DNA from: Deltaproteobacteria bacterium
Lineage (GTDB): Bacteria > Acidobacteriota > Thermoanaerobaculia > Multivoradales > JAHZIX01
DNA: 64,000 nucleotides
Direction of reading: 5' to 3'
NCBI GenBank assembly: GCA_022601195.1
Contig: JAHZIX010000005.1
Span: forward strand, 1 to 64,000
Below the pieces are notes generated by a model. That model ran no database searches. It was given only the letters and a program-made list of their open reading frames with translations, and was not told where the DNA came from. How positions within the stretch are numbered: the first letter of the stretch is position 1; each line of letters opens with the position of its first letter. Positions 18,013 to 25,358 of this stretch are shown piece by piece. A program made the position numbers and the translations under genes.

Positions 18013-19554
18013 TCAAGGGGACGGGGAGCTGCCGCCGTCGGTCACGGCTTGAGTCAACCGGTCGTGCAATTCGATGGCTTCCATGGATTCCAGGTCGACC
18101 CAAGCGCAGCCTGCCTTACCCAAGGTGCGTTGCCAGGTCTTGCGTCGCGATTCTAGCCGTTCTTGAGCGCTACCGCCGCCGCCCGGGGATTGGCTGAGTA
18201 GTCGTTGACGGTAGGAGCTGGCATCGACAACGACCAGGAGGCTCTCGGCGTCGGCCTCCTTGCTGCTCTGGTATCGACGGACCAATTCGCCATGAACTTC
18301 CGCCTCCGGTGTTTGCGCCAGGTTGAAGACCACCACTCGGGCGCGTTCGGTCCCAGGGCCAGCGTCGCCATCCGTTTCCGGAAGCTCTTCGGCTCCGTAG
18401 TCCACGGAGGGCCTCAAGCGGAGGGCTGCCCGGCTGCCGAACAGGTCGAGCAACGCGGATTGGAGGCGGTCCGCTTTGGAGCCATCTAGCTGATAACTAT
18501 AGGAGAAGACTTCCACCAGCAGCCGGTCGCCTCGCCCCGCAGCCAAGACTCGGCGATAGTAGGCCCCCGCCAGGTCGAGGGGCACCCGGCGCCGCAGGCG
18601 GCTCAGCCGCAGGGTTTCCACCACCGCGAGGACTCCCCGGGGCAGAATCACGAACAGAAAAGCGGTGGCGGCAAAGAGATGAATCCACGGGGCGGCGTCG
18701 CCAGAGCCAGCGGGACCTTGGGCCGCTTCGAACAGGGCTCGGGAGGGGATGTCGACACCGGTGAGGCGAGAGGCCGGCCCCAGTAGTGTCGATAGCAGCT
18801 TCCAAGCCCCGGAGCTGTCCAAGAAGGTGCTTTCCCAAGTGGCTTGGTAGCGGAATGCCAGCCCTCGGCCATACATGCCTGCCACCATTCCGGCCATTAG
18901 AGCCGCGGAGCCACTGTGGAGCAGGCGCCGGGCTCGCGCTTCTACCAGGAGAGCAGAAATGCGCCGCCAGGCGGTGAGATAACCGGAGATCGCGCGGCCA
19001 GCGATGGCGGCGTCTCGAGGCAGGTGACCCTTGAGCCGGCGGAGGGCTCGCTTGAGGTAGCCGAGAGTCAGAATGGGGGCGATGATGCGGCCCAGACCTT
19101 GTCCCGGTGCACCTCCCTTGCCGCCTTTGACCAACCAGACCAAAACGAAGACCAGATACATGACGAGATTCCAAGCGATATAGCCGAGCAGGGGCAAGGA
19201 GAGAAGGTTGATGTGCCGGGCCGGGCCGAGGGCGCTGGTGGAAAGGCCGAGAAGAAAGGGAAGGACCAGGGCCAGAGGGAGCAGGCCAGCCCCGAGGCGG
19301 GTGATGCGCCGCGCTCTCGGTAGCATGGGGATGCCTTCGTCGAGCTGGGATTGAAGAGCCTGGCTACGCTCTCGGAGAGCTTCCCGGGAGCTTTCCGGAG
19401 AGGTCAGGGAGGTACCGGACGGTAGCACCGCTGAGGTCGCTCGTTGGCGATCCCCCAAGGGCAGCAGCTTTCCTTCCGGGTCCGCCTCCTCGAAGGCTCG
19501 AACCATCAGGATCCTCTGCGCATCCTCCTCTCCCAGCTCCACCAGCGTACTCAC
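18013..19554 (-). CDS. DUF2868 membrane protein
   Basis: A 513-residue integral membrane protein with segments near 110-130 (LGAGLLPLALVLPFLLGL), 145-162 (LGYIAWNLVMYLVFVLVW), 210-235 and 290-315 (LFAATAFLFVILPRGVLAVV). A C-terminal soluble domain contains VVVFNLAQTPEAEVHGELV and a VVVDASSYRQRLL strand. This matches the DUF2868 family that partners with DUF3482 GTPases. It is the first gene of that two-gene minus-strand operon. GTG start. Biochemical function unknown. Confidence 0.85.
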   Translation of the reverse strand: MSTLVELGEEDAQRILMVRAFEEADPEGKLLPLGDRQRATSAVLPSGTSLTSPESSREALRERSQALQSQLDEGIPMLPRARRITRLGAGLLPLALVLPFLLGLSTSALGPARHINLLSLPLLGYIAWNLVMYLVFVLVWLVKGGKGGAPGQGLGRIIAPILTLGYLKRALRRLKGHLPRDAAIAGRAISGYLTAWRRISALLVEARARRLLHSGSAALMAGMVAGMYGRGLAFRYQATWESTFLDSSGAWKLLSTLLGPASRLTGVDIPSRALFEAAQGPAGSGDAAPWIHLFAATAFLFVILPRGVLAVVETLRLSRLRRRVPLDLAGAYYRRVLAAGRGDRLLVEVFSYSYQLDGSKADRLQSALLDLFGSRAALRLRPSVDYGAEELPETDGDAGPGTERARVVVFNLAQTPEAEVHGELVRRYQSSKEADAESLLVVVDASSYRQRLLSQSPGGGGSAQERLESRRKTWQRTLGKAGCAWVDLESMEAIELHDRLTQAVTDGGSSPSP

Positions 19555-19634
19555 GATGCAGCGATTGTAGCGCGGACCGCAGCGGTGGGCACCGGTTTTC
19601 CGATGCCCACCGCTCGGCAGAGGAGGAGGAGGAA

Positions 19635-20348
19635 CTACTGCAGGGTGAATCTAACGGTCAGGTTGAAGTACACCGCTACGGGTTTTCCCCGCAAGGTGGC
19701 CGGGACGAAGCGCCATCGACTCACGGCCTCGACGGCACTTTCATCGAGGCCAAATCCCAATCCCTTGAGGACGGTCACATCGTGAACCTTGCCCTCGGGA
19801 CCGATTTCTGCCTGGACGATAACGATCCCTTCTTTCAGGGCCCAGCGTGCGGCTTTGGTGTATTGAGGCAGGATCTTTTCCAATGCCACGGGAGCTTGGA
19901 CATCCCCGGTGACATAGATGGGGCTGTCCTGCGGCAGTGGGGGAGGAGCGGAGGGCAGCACGAAGGTGTCGAAGAGATCGTCCTGCTGGAAATCCAGATC
20001 CACCTGGAGGTCCTGGTCGTGAATCATCGGTTCCGGATCGTCCGGGGTGGGGTCCGGGATGAACTTCTTCACTGCCTTCGGCTTTCGGACCTCTTCAGGG
20101 GGAAGGTCGGGGGGCCGGATCGGAGTTTGCTGGATGACGTAGATGGGCTGTTTGACCGCATCGGCGGCCTCGACCTCCGATGACGCGGGCAGTTGAAGGG
20201 CCAAGAGGACCAGGTGAAACAACACAGCGACGGCATAAGCCCAGCGCAGGGAAGATCCGTCCTTGCGGGTTTGCAGCTCCCAGATCTGGGTCGCATCGCT
20301 GGGCATTTCCTTTTGGTGGTTGGCTGGAACTGGTGGCTGTTGTTTCAT
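19635..20348 (-). CDS. TonB-family energy transducer protein
   Basis: This 237-residue protein has a short cytoplasmic N-terminus, one transmembrane helix (LRWAYAVAVLFHLVLLALQL, about 33-52), a Pro/acidic periplasmic spacer and a C-terminal TonB domain. The domain shows PQYTKAARWALKEGIVIVQA, the glycine-rich turn LKGLGFGLDESAVEAVSRW, and a final strand VYFNLTVRFTL. TonB proteins pass proton-motive-force energy to outer-membrane receptors, supporting a Gram-negative envelope. I chose the ATG at 20348 because AAGGGAGG lies 6 bases upstream; longer in-frame extensions lack a ribosome site. No ExbB/ExbD is adjacent. It is divergent from uppS. Confidence 0.88.
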   Translation of the reverse strand: MKQQPPVPANHQKEMPSDATQIWELQTRKDGSSLRWAYAVAVLFHLVLLALQLPASSEVEAADAVKQPIYVIQQTPIRPPDLPPEEVRKPKAVKKFIPDPTPDDPEPMIHDQDLQVDLDFQQDDLFDTFVLPSAPPPLPQDSPIYVTGDVQAPVALEKILPQYTKAARWALKEGIVIVQAEIGPEGKVHDVTVLKGLGFGLDESAVEAVSRWRFVPATLRGKPVAVYFNLTVRFTLQ

Positions 20349-20647
20349 GGTCGCCTCCCTTTCGGTCGTTGCGTGAATAGGAAGTTCGACCCCGGGGGCG
20401 GAAAATAGGTTCCCGCTGCAGAGGTTGTGGGGAGCGCTGCCTGGTGGTGGAAAACCTTGTGGAGGCCGAGAAACCGCCTCGTCTTCGCCACATTTGCCCG
20501 ACAGGATCGGGTCTGACGAAAAGATACGAAGGCTGGCTTTGACCCGTGGGCTGAGGAGAGGTAACCTGCAGACATCCTTGTTCCCGAGGTCTTTTCCTAG
20601 GGTCTGCCGTCGGCCCAATGACCCGCTCCGGAAGGAATCCGTTGAGA

Positions 20648-21514
20648 ATGATTGCACCGCCAACAAATGAAGCTGGAGTGCGGCCTGCTCCCCAACCCAC
20701 CTCCTGGGTTCGGGCCCTGTGGGGTGCGATCAAGTACCTCATCAAGTGGCCCTTCTACTTCGTCTACAAGCGGTATTTGCAAGCGAAGGTGGGAACCTGG
20801 CGGCTTCCCCGGCACATCGGCATCATCATGGATGGCAACCGTCGTTTCGCTCGGCGAAGCGGGTTGGGCAGCGCCAGCCGCGGCCATGCCTTGGGGGCCG
20901 AGAAGCTCATGGATGTGTTGTCCTGGTGCTACGAGATGGGCATTTCGGTAGTCACCGTGTGGAGCTTCTCCCTGGACAACTTCAACCGCGACACCTCCGA
21001 AGTGGCTGCACTGCTTCAGTTGTTCGAAGACAAGACCCGGCAGATGGTCAACGATTCAGAGGTGCACGACAACGAGGTCCGGGTCCGCTACATCGGCGAG
21101 CTGGAGATGCTTCCGGAGGGCTTGCGCAAGGAGATCCAGGCCGTCGAGGAAGCGACCGCCGACTACCAGAGATTTCAGCTCAATATCGCCATGGCTTACG
21201 GCGGCAGAGAAGAGATCACCGAAGCGTTTCGAGCCTTTCTCAAGGATGAAGCGAGCCAGGGGCGGGACTTGGAAGCGGTGATCTCAGGCTTCAAAGGTAG
21301 CGCCATCGAACCCTATCTCTATACCTCGGGACAGCCGGAGCCCGACCTCATTCTGCGGACCAGTGGGGAAGTGCGCCTGTCGGGATTCCTGCTCTGGCAG
21401 AGCGCCTACTCCGAGTACTATTTCTGTGATGCAACTTGGCCCGCAATTCGCAAGATCGACTTTCTGCGCGCCCTGCGCACCTACCACGACCGTCAGCGAC
21501 GCTTCGGGCGCTGA
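20648..21514 (+). CDS. uppS: Isoprenyl transferase (undecaprenyl diphosphate synthase)
   Basis: A cis-prenyltransferase that condenses isopentenyl diphosphate units into polyprenyl carrier lipid for cell-wall synthesis. Recognised by IGIIMDGNRRFARRSG (catalytic Asp and the Asn/Arg pair), GHALGAEKLMDVLSWC, VTVWSFSLDNFNRD, and the C-terminal PDLILRTSGEVRLSGFLLW with its diphosphate-binding Arg. The last part (SEYYFCDATWPAI) fits too. The ATG at 20648 is preceded by GAAGGA; an in-frame ATG at 20618 is also possible and would add ten residues. The N-terminus carries an extra roughly 50 residues with an amphipathic Trp/Tyr-rich stretch not typical of UppS, possibly membrane-associating. Confidence 0.93.
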   Translation: MIAPPTNEAGVRPAPQPTSWVRALWGAIKYLIKWPFYFVYKRYLQAKVGTWRLPRHIGIIMDGNRRFARRSGLGSASRGHALGAEKLMDVLSWCYEMGISVVTVWSFSLDNFNRDTSEVAALLQLFEDKTRQMVNDSEVHDNEVRVRYIGELEMLPEGLRKEIQAVEEATADYQRFQLNIAMAYGGREEITEAFRAFLKDEASQGRDLEAVISGFKGSAIEPYLYTSGQPEPDLILRTSGEVRLSGFLLWQSAYSEYYFCDATWPAIRKIDFLRALRTYHDRQRRFGR

Positions 21515-21563
21515 TCGGGCATTCCAGACCTGCAGCCTCGGATCGAGCGTTCTTTAACTGACA

Positions 21564-21589
21564 AGCCCCGGACCCGTGGATCCGGGGCT
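21564..21589. terminator. Hairpin after uppS
   Basis: Stem AGCCCCGGA / TCCGGGGCT (9 bp, 8-base loop) follows the uppS stop by about 50 bases. It lacks a T-run, so its strength as a terminator is uncertain. Confidence 0.6.
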
Positions 21590-21616
21590 GTATACAGGGA
21601 GGATCGACAGCATTAC

Positions 21617-21676
21617 CTTCCTAGTTGCCGTCTTCCTAGTTACGGCCTTTCTAGTTACGGTCCCTCTAGTTACAGT
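21617..21676. repeat. Four 15-bp tandem repeats at the end of a small gene
   Basis: CTAGTTACGG-type units recur with exact 15-base spacing (CTAGTT at 21621, 21636, 21651, 21666). The CTA at 21666 is the TAG stop of the leftward small gene, so the repeat supplies three further in-frame stop codons downstream of it. Confidence 0.85.
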
Positions 21677-21941
21677 GCATCGCTAAGCAGAAGGCCATGT
21701 CCTGACCTTGGTTAATGCAATCATGATAGTCCTCGAGGCAGTACTGGATTTGGGTGGTGGTGCCGTCCAACACCGGGATGCCGGTGGGGAAGTGCAGCCC
21801 GAGAGAAGCGAGCGGTGTGGCGATCGTCGACTCGGAGACGATCTCGGCCTCCACGGAGGCCTCCGGAGCGACCGCGGCCCAGGCGAAGCCGGTCGTGCTG
21901 AAAAGGGCGACCAGGGACAGGGCGATGAGAATCTTCTTCAT
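21666..21941 (-). CDS. Small secreted Cys-containing protein
   Basis: This 91-residue protein has a clear signal peptide (MKKILIALSLVALFSTTGFA, cleavage near AWA) and a mature part ending in a compact Cys cluster, YCLEDYHDC then FCLAMHC. Four Cys could form two disulfides. I do not recognise a family. The start at 21941 was chosen over a longer frame because GGAAGG stands about 8 bases upstream and the signal begins there. The stop lies inside a 15-bp tandem repeat. It may be a secreted peptide or a precursor; function unknown. Confidence 0.7.
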   Translation of the reverse strand: MKKILIALSLVALFSTTGFAWAAVAPEASVEAEIVSESTIATPLASLGLHFPTGIPVLDGTTTQIQYCLEDYHDCINQGQDMAFCLAMHCN

Positions 21942-22179
21942 GGGATTTTCCTTCCGAGAGAACGAATCAGTAAAAGGGGGAGCCACCAGTGGTTGTCTGG
22001 TGAGATTCCTTCCGAGGTTCGAAGCGCCCGGTTCTCTCTATTTCGGGCGACTCGTTAGGGAAGGTCCAGGAATCGGCGCAAAGGTTTAGTTTTTTTCTGG
22101 GAGAAAGGCGAAAGTCAGCATTCCATAGCGGTCGGGTAGAGCTCTGCTGGTTGCTGAGGGATCTGGACGACACGGGTCT

Positions 22180-22204
22180 ATGTCGTAGTAACATGTCAAG
22201 TGCG
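22180..22204 (+). promoter_or_regulatory. Conserved upstream element, copy 1
   Basis: ATGTCGTAGTAACATGTCAAG closely matches elements upstream of the third paralogue (27882-27908) and of the deleted copy (24836-24862). It lies about 130 bases before the first family gene, whereas the other two lie about 95-100 bases before their ATG. The shared core is about TCGTARTAACATTTAAGTG. Confidence 0.55.
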
Positions 22205-22331
22205 AGGAGCACTGGAGCAGAGAATTCTCTCGTAGATTCAACAGCTTGGGCTGCTTTTCAACTACAGACTTTGGCTAGAGATTTTTTGGGTACAGAATAG
22301 GGATCGAAAACCTCAGATAGGAGCTCCATTC

Positions 22332-24623
22332 ATGTCGCATAGGGATCGATCCACTTTCTCAGGGCCTCGTCTCCAAACCAGTGATACCTTCGTTTCGCGG
22401 GTGTGGCTCCACCGGGGCCAGGCTCACACGGGTCGACCTAGTTCAGGCTTAGGCTTGCTACTCGTGTCTTGGCTGTTGGTCGGAATGCTCTGCATGGCCG
22501 GCTCCGTCCAGGCGGAGACGATTACAGGGTTGGTGGTCGATGATGCCACCGGAGACCCCCTTCCCAACGTCACTGTCATCGTCGATGGGGAGAGTGAAGG
22601 CGTTACGGACGAGAATGGCCGCTACCGCGCCGAAGTGGCGAGCGCCGGTACCTACTTCCTGCTAATCGAGTCCCCTCCAGCCGGCTACCTTGGCCAGCTA
22701 TATGCGGGGATCGCTTGTTTTTCCCGACGCACTTTTACCGCCTGCCCAGTCAACCAAGGCACACCGGTGGTCGTGGGAGCTGGGGAAACCGTGACGGATA
22801 TCGACTTTTCCCTGCTGGCGGAAGCTCAGATCACCGGTAGGATCACCGACGAAGCAGACGACGCGCCTTTGGCGGTAGAGGTCAATTTGTATTGGGCTCC
22901 CGAACCCCCTTTCGGAACCGAAGCCGTGCTCACAACGGTTTCGGAGGCGGATGGAACCTACCGTTTCAGTGCCTTGCCAGCGGCTGAGTTCTTCGTCGCC
23001 ACCAACGCCAGCCCCTACCTGGACGAGATCTACGATGACCTTCCTTGCGGTTTGTTCTGCGACCCAGGCAATGGCACCCCCATCACCACGGTAGCGGGAG
23101 AGACGAGCTCGGGGATCGACCTGGCTCTCAGCTTGGAGAATCGCATCGAAGGGAAGGTGACCGTGCCTGGAGGTGGACCTCTTCCGGGAGGAGCTCTGTG
23201 GCTCCACGGTGCCACGGGAAGTTTTCGGTTTTTTACTTTGGTTGATAGCGTCGGCGACTACTCCTTCGAGGGTTTGGAGTCGGGAACCTACTACGTCAGA
23301 ACGGCGGTGGGCCGAGAGTGGGTCGACGAGGTTTACCAGGATCGTCTCTGCCCCCAAGCGGATGGCACCTGCGATGTGACAGAAGGAACACCCTTGGTCC
23401 TGGCTGGAGGTGAAACGCGATCCGGGGTCGATTTCGCTCTGGCGGTGGGAGCGCGGATTTCCGGGGAAGTGAGAGCAGCGGACGACGAGGACGGCCTTTT
23501 TGCCTCGGTGGATGCCTACACGGTCACCGGAGAGCGCGTGCGAACCGCTGCCAGTAGCGACACTGGATCCTACCAACTCAGTGGCTTGGCCCCGGGAACC
23601 TACTATCTTGCTACTCGCTCCGCTTTTGGCTTCTTGCCCCAGCTCTATGATGGTCTACCCTGCGGCGACGAGCCCGAGCCCACTTGCGATGTTACCCAGG
23701 GGACCCCCATCACGGTGGGATTCGGAGATGCGGTGGGGGGCATCGATTTTGCCCTGGAACGAGAAGGGGCCTGCATCGCCTCAGAGACCCGTCTGTGTCT
23801 CAATGGAGGGCGGTTCGCCGTCGATATCGACTGGATGACCCGCGCCGGCAATACCGGCCAAGGTCAAGCGGTGGACCTGACCTTTGCCGACGATTCAGGC
23901 TACTTCTGGTTTTTCAACGCCAGCAACGTGGAAGTGATCGTCAAGGTACTGGACGCCTGTGATTCTTCCTTCAATAGTTTCTGGGTTTTCGCTGCAGGCC
24001 TCACCAATGTGGAAGTCAACCTAACCGTGACGGATACCCTGACCGGCGAGATCCAGACCTATCTCAATCCCCTCCAAACCCCCTTTGAGCCAATTCTCGA
24101 CACGGCTGCCTTCGACACCTGTGATGCCACTCCCCAAGAAGAGCCAGTGAGCTCTGAATCAGGTTCTGCGGCGGCATTGCCGGAACGGTTAGAGATGCAG
24201 CGGTGGGTTTCCGAACGGGTTGCCGAACTGGCTACCGAGTCTAGGGCGACAACCGGTATCGGAGCTTGTCAGCCCGGAGAACAGATCCTTTGCCTGCGGG
24301 ATGGTCGGTTTCAGGTAGAGGCCGTTTGGGAGCAACCCAATGGCAATACCGGTCCGGCGTCGGCGGAAGTGCTCACGGACGACACCGGTTTCTTCTGGTT
24401 CTTCAACCCCAACAACGTGGAGATGGTGGTCAAGGTTTTGGATGCCTGCACCAGCGATACGAGTCGCTTCTGGGTGTTTGCTGGCGGGCAGACCAACCTT
24501 GGAGTGACCCTGCGGGTGACAGACACGGAATCTGGGGAAGTAAACACCTACGTCAATCCCATACAGACTCCCTTCCAGCCGGTGCAGGATACCGACGCCT
24601 TCGACACTTGCCCGAATAGCTAA
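22332..24623 (+). CDS. Secreted carboxypeptidase-regulatory-like repeat protein, paralogue 1
   Basis: A 763-residue secreted protein with a long N-terminus and signal segment (LGLLLVSWLLVGMLCMAGSV, cleavage at VQA). Four or more carboxypeptidase-regulatory/Cna-B-like beta-sandwich repeats follow (GDPLPNVTVIVDG, GPLPGGALWLHG, each with an ENGRYRAEV- or DGTYRFSAL-type strand and a G-TYFL motif). Two copies of a roughly 110-residue Cys-flanked domain end it: TRLCLNGGRFAVDIDW with SGYFWFFNASNVEVIVKVLDA, and LCLRDGRFQVEAVWEQ with FFWFFNPNNVEMVVKVLDA. These domains occur in secreted proteins of this kind, function unknown. First of three tandem paralogues; likely cell-surface or extracellular. Confidence 0.85.
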   Translation: MSHRDRSTFSGPRLQTSDTFVSRVWLHRGQAHTGRPSSGLGLLLVSWLLVGMLCMAGSVQAETITGLVVDDATGDPLPNVTVIVDGESEGVTDENGRYRAEVASAGTYFLLIESPPAGYLGQLYAGIACFSRRTFTACPVNQGTPVVVGAGETVTDIDFSLLAEAQITGRITDEADDAPLAVEVNLYWAPEPPFGTEAVLTTVSEADGTYRFSALPAAEFFVATNASPYLDEIYDDLPCGLFCDPGNGTPITTVAGETSSGIDLALSLENRIEGKVTVPGGGPLPGGALWLHGATGSFRFFTLVDSVGDYSFEGLESGTYYVRTAVGREWVDEVYQDRLCPQADGTCDVTEGTPLVLAGGETRSGVDFALAVGARISGEVRAADDEDGLFASVDAYTVTGERVRTAASSDTGSYQLSGLAPGTYYLATRSAFGFLPQLYDGLPCGDEPEPTCDVTQGTPITVGFGDAVGGIDFALEREGACIASETRLCLNGGRFAVDIDWMTRAGNTGQGQAVDLTFADDSGYFWFFNASNVEVIVKVLDACDSSFNSFWVFAAGLTNVEVNLTVTDTLTGEIQTYLNPLQTPFEPILDTAAFDTCDATPQEEPVSSESGSAAALPERLEMQRWVSERVAELATESRATTGIGACQPGEQILCLRDGRFQVEAVWEQPNGNTGPASAEVLTDDTGFFWFFNPNNVEMVVKVLDACTSDTSRFWVFAGGQTNLGVTLRVTDTESGEVNTYVNPIQTPFQPVQDTDAFDTCPNS

Positions 24624-24651
24624 CCGCTACCGGTGCCCAGATAAGCCCTGG

Positions 24652-24680
24652 CTCCTCCAGAGAAAACTCTTCTGGGGGAG
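24652..24680 (+). terminator. Imperfect terminator-like hairpin after paralogue 1
   Basis: CTCCTCCAGAG then AAAA then CTCTTCTGGGGGAG pair imperfectly. The same structure, better paired, follows paralogue 2, so it is part of the duplicated spacer. Confidence 0.6.
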
Positions 24681-24835
24681 CTCTAGCGCCCCGATATTTT
24701 TGGTTCGTCGCTAGCCTTTCCAGGCCCTAGGCTGAGCTTCACGAACGTCTGGAGTGCCTCCTTTGGCGTCCTGTTCCCACTCTCGATCAAGAGAATCCCA
24801 GATTTCAGCCGCACCTTCTAGACAGGGAAACGACT

Positions 24836-24862
24836 CATGCCGTACTTACATTTAAGTGTTGC
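24836..24862 (+). promoter_or_regulatory. Conserved upstream element, copy 2
   Basis: CATGCCGTACTTACATTTAA followed by GTGTTGC matches the element before paralogue 3. The similarity extends back through CTCGATCAAGAG near 24,783. It lies upstream of the deleted paralogue and may now serve paralogue 2. Confidence 0.6.
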
Positions 24863-24957
24863 AGGAAGGGACTGTGTCTGGGCATTGGCTGGCTCGCAGC
24901 CTGCTACGAGGAGCCTGTCCCTAGTTGGGTAGAACGATCGAATAGGAGCGAGTTTCC

Positions 24958-25133
24958 ATGCCGGAATTGTGGTTGGGATCTGGTGAAGATTCTCCGGTCT
25001 GCCTCGGTTCGCCGGAGGGTCCAGTTGTCGATGCTCTGTGGAACTCTCGCTGTCGTCAGTCCGTCCTAGGCTGGGACCTGAAAGGAAGGGTGGCCGGGAT
25101 ACGGGCGCCTTCGACACCTGCCGGGGCCCCTAG
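24958..25133 (+). pseudogene. Internally deleted fourth paralogue
   Basis: The region before the ATG (GGTAGAACGATCGAATAGGA then GC-AGTTTCC) and the first 130 bases match paralogue 3 closely. Read in that frame it gives NCGWDLVKILRSASVRR ... SMLCGTLAVVSPS, but with in-frame stops replacing the Trp of the signal cleavage region and shortly after. At 25098-25133 it reads DTGAFDTCRGP then stop, the exact C-terminus of the family (DTDAFDTC). About 2.1 kb of coding sequence between the signal and the C-terminus is missing, as expected from recombination between family members. Confidence 0.8.
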
Positions 25134-25358
25134 GGGGGTGAAGGTAGGCCCATTTCGGGGGCTTTGTGGAGAGGACTCCAGCCCTTTGGTGAGGCATTTC
25201 TCGCCCAGCTTGCGATATCCCTTGTAGCCGTCTCGAAGCTCCATTGGAGAGTCGACTTCACCGTTGAGACTGAAGAAAGAAGCGTGGGGCCTATCGCTGT
25301 CCTCGTGAGTCGAGGATGCTGGCAGGGCCGTGTCCTGTAGCAGAAGGAGATTCTTACC

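Noticed and set aside
19635..20666. Longer form of the TonB-family protein
   Set aside because: The extra N-terminal part has no ribosome site and precedes the clear transmembrane start with its AAGGGAGG site.
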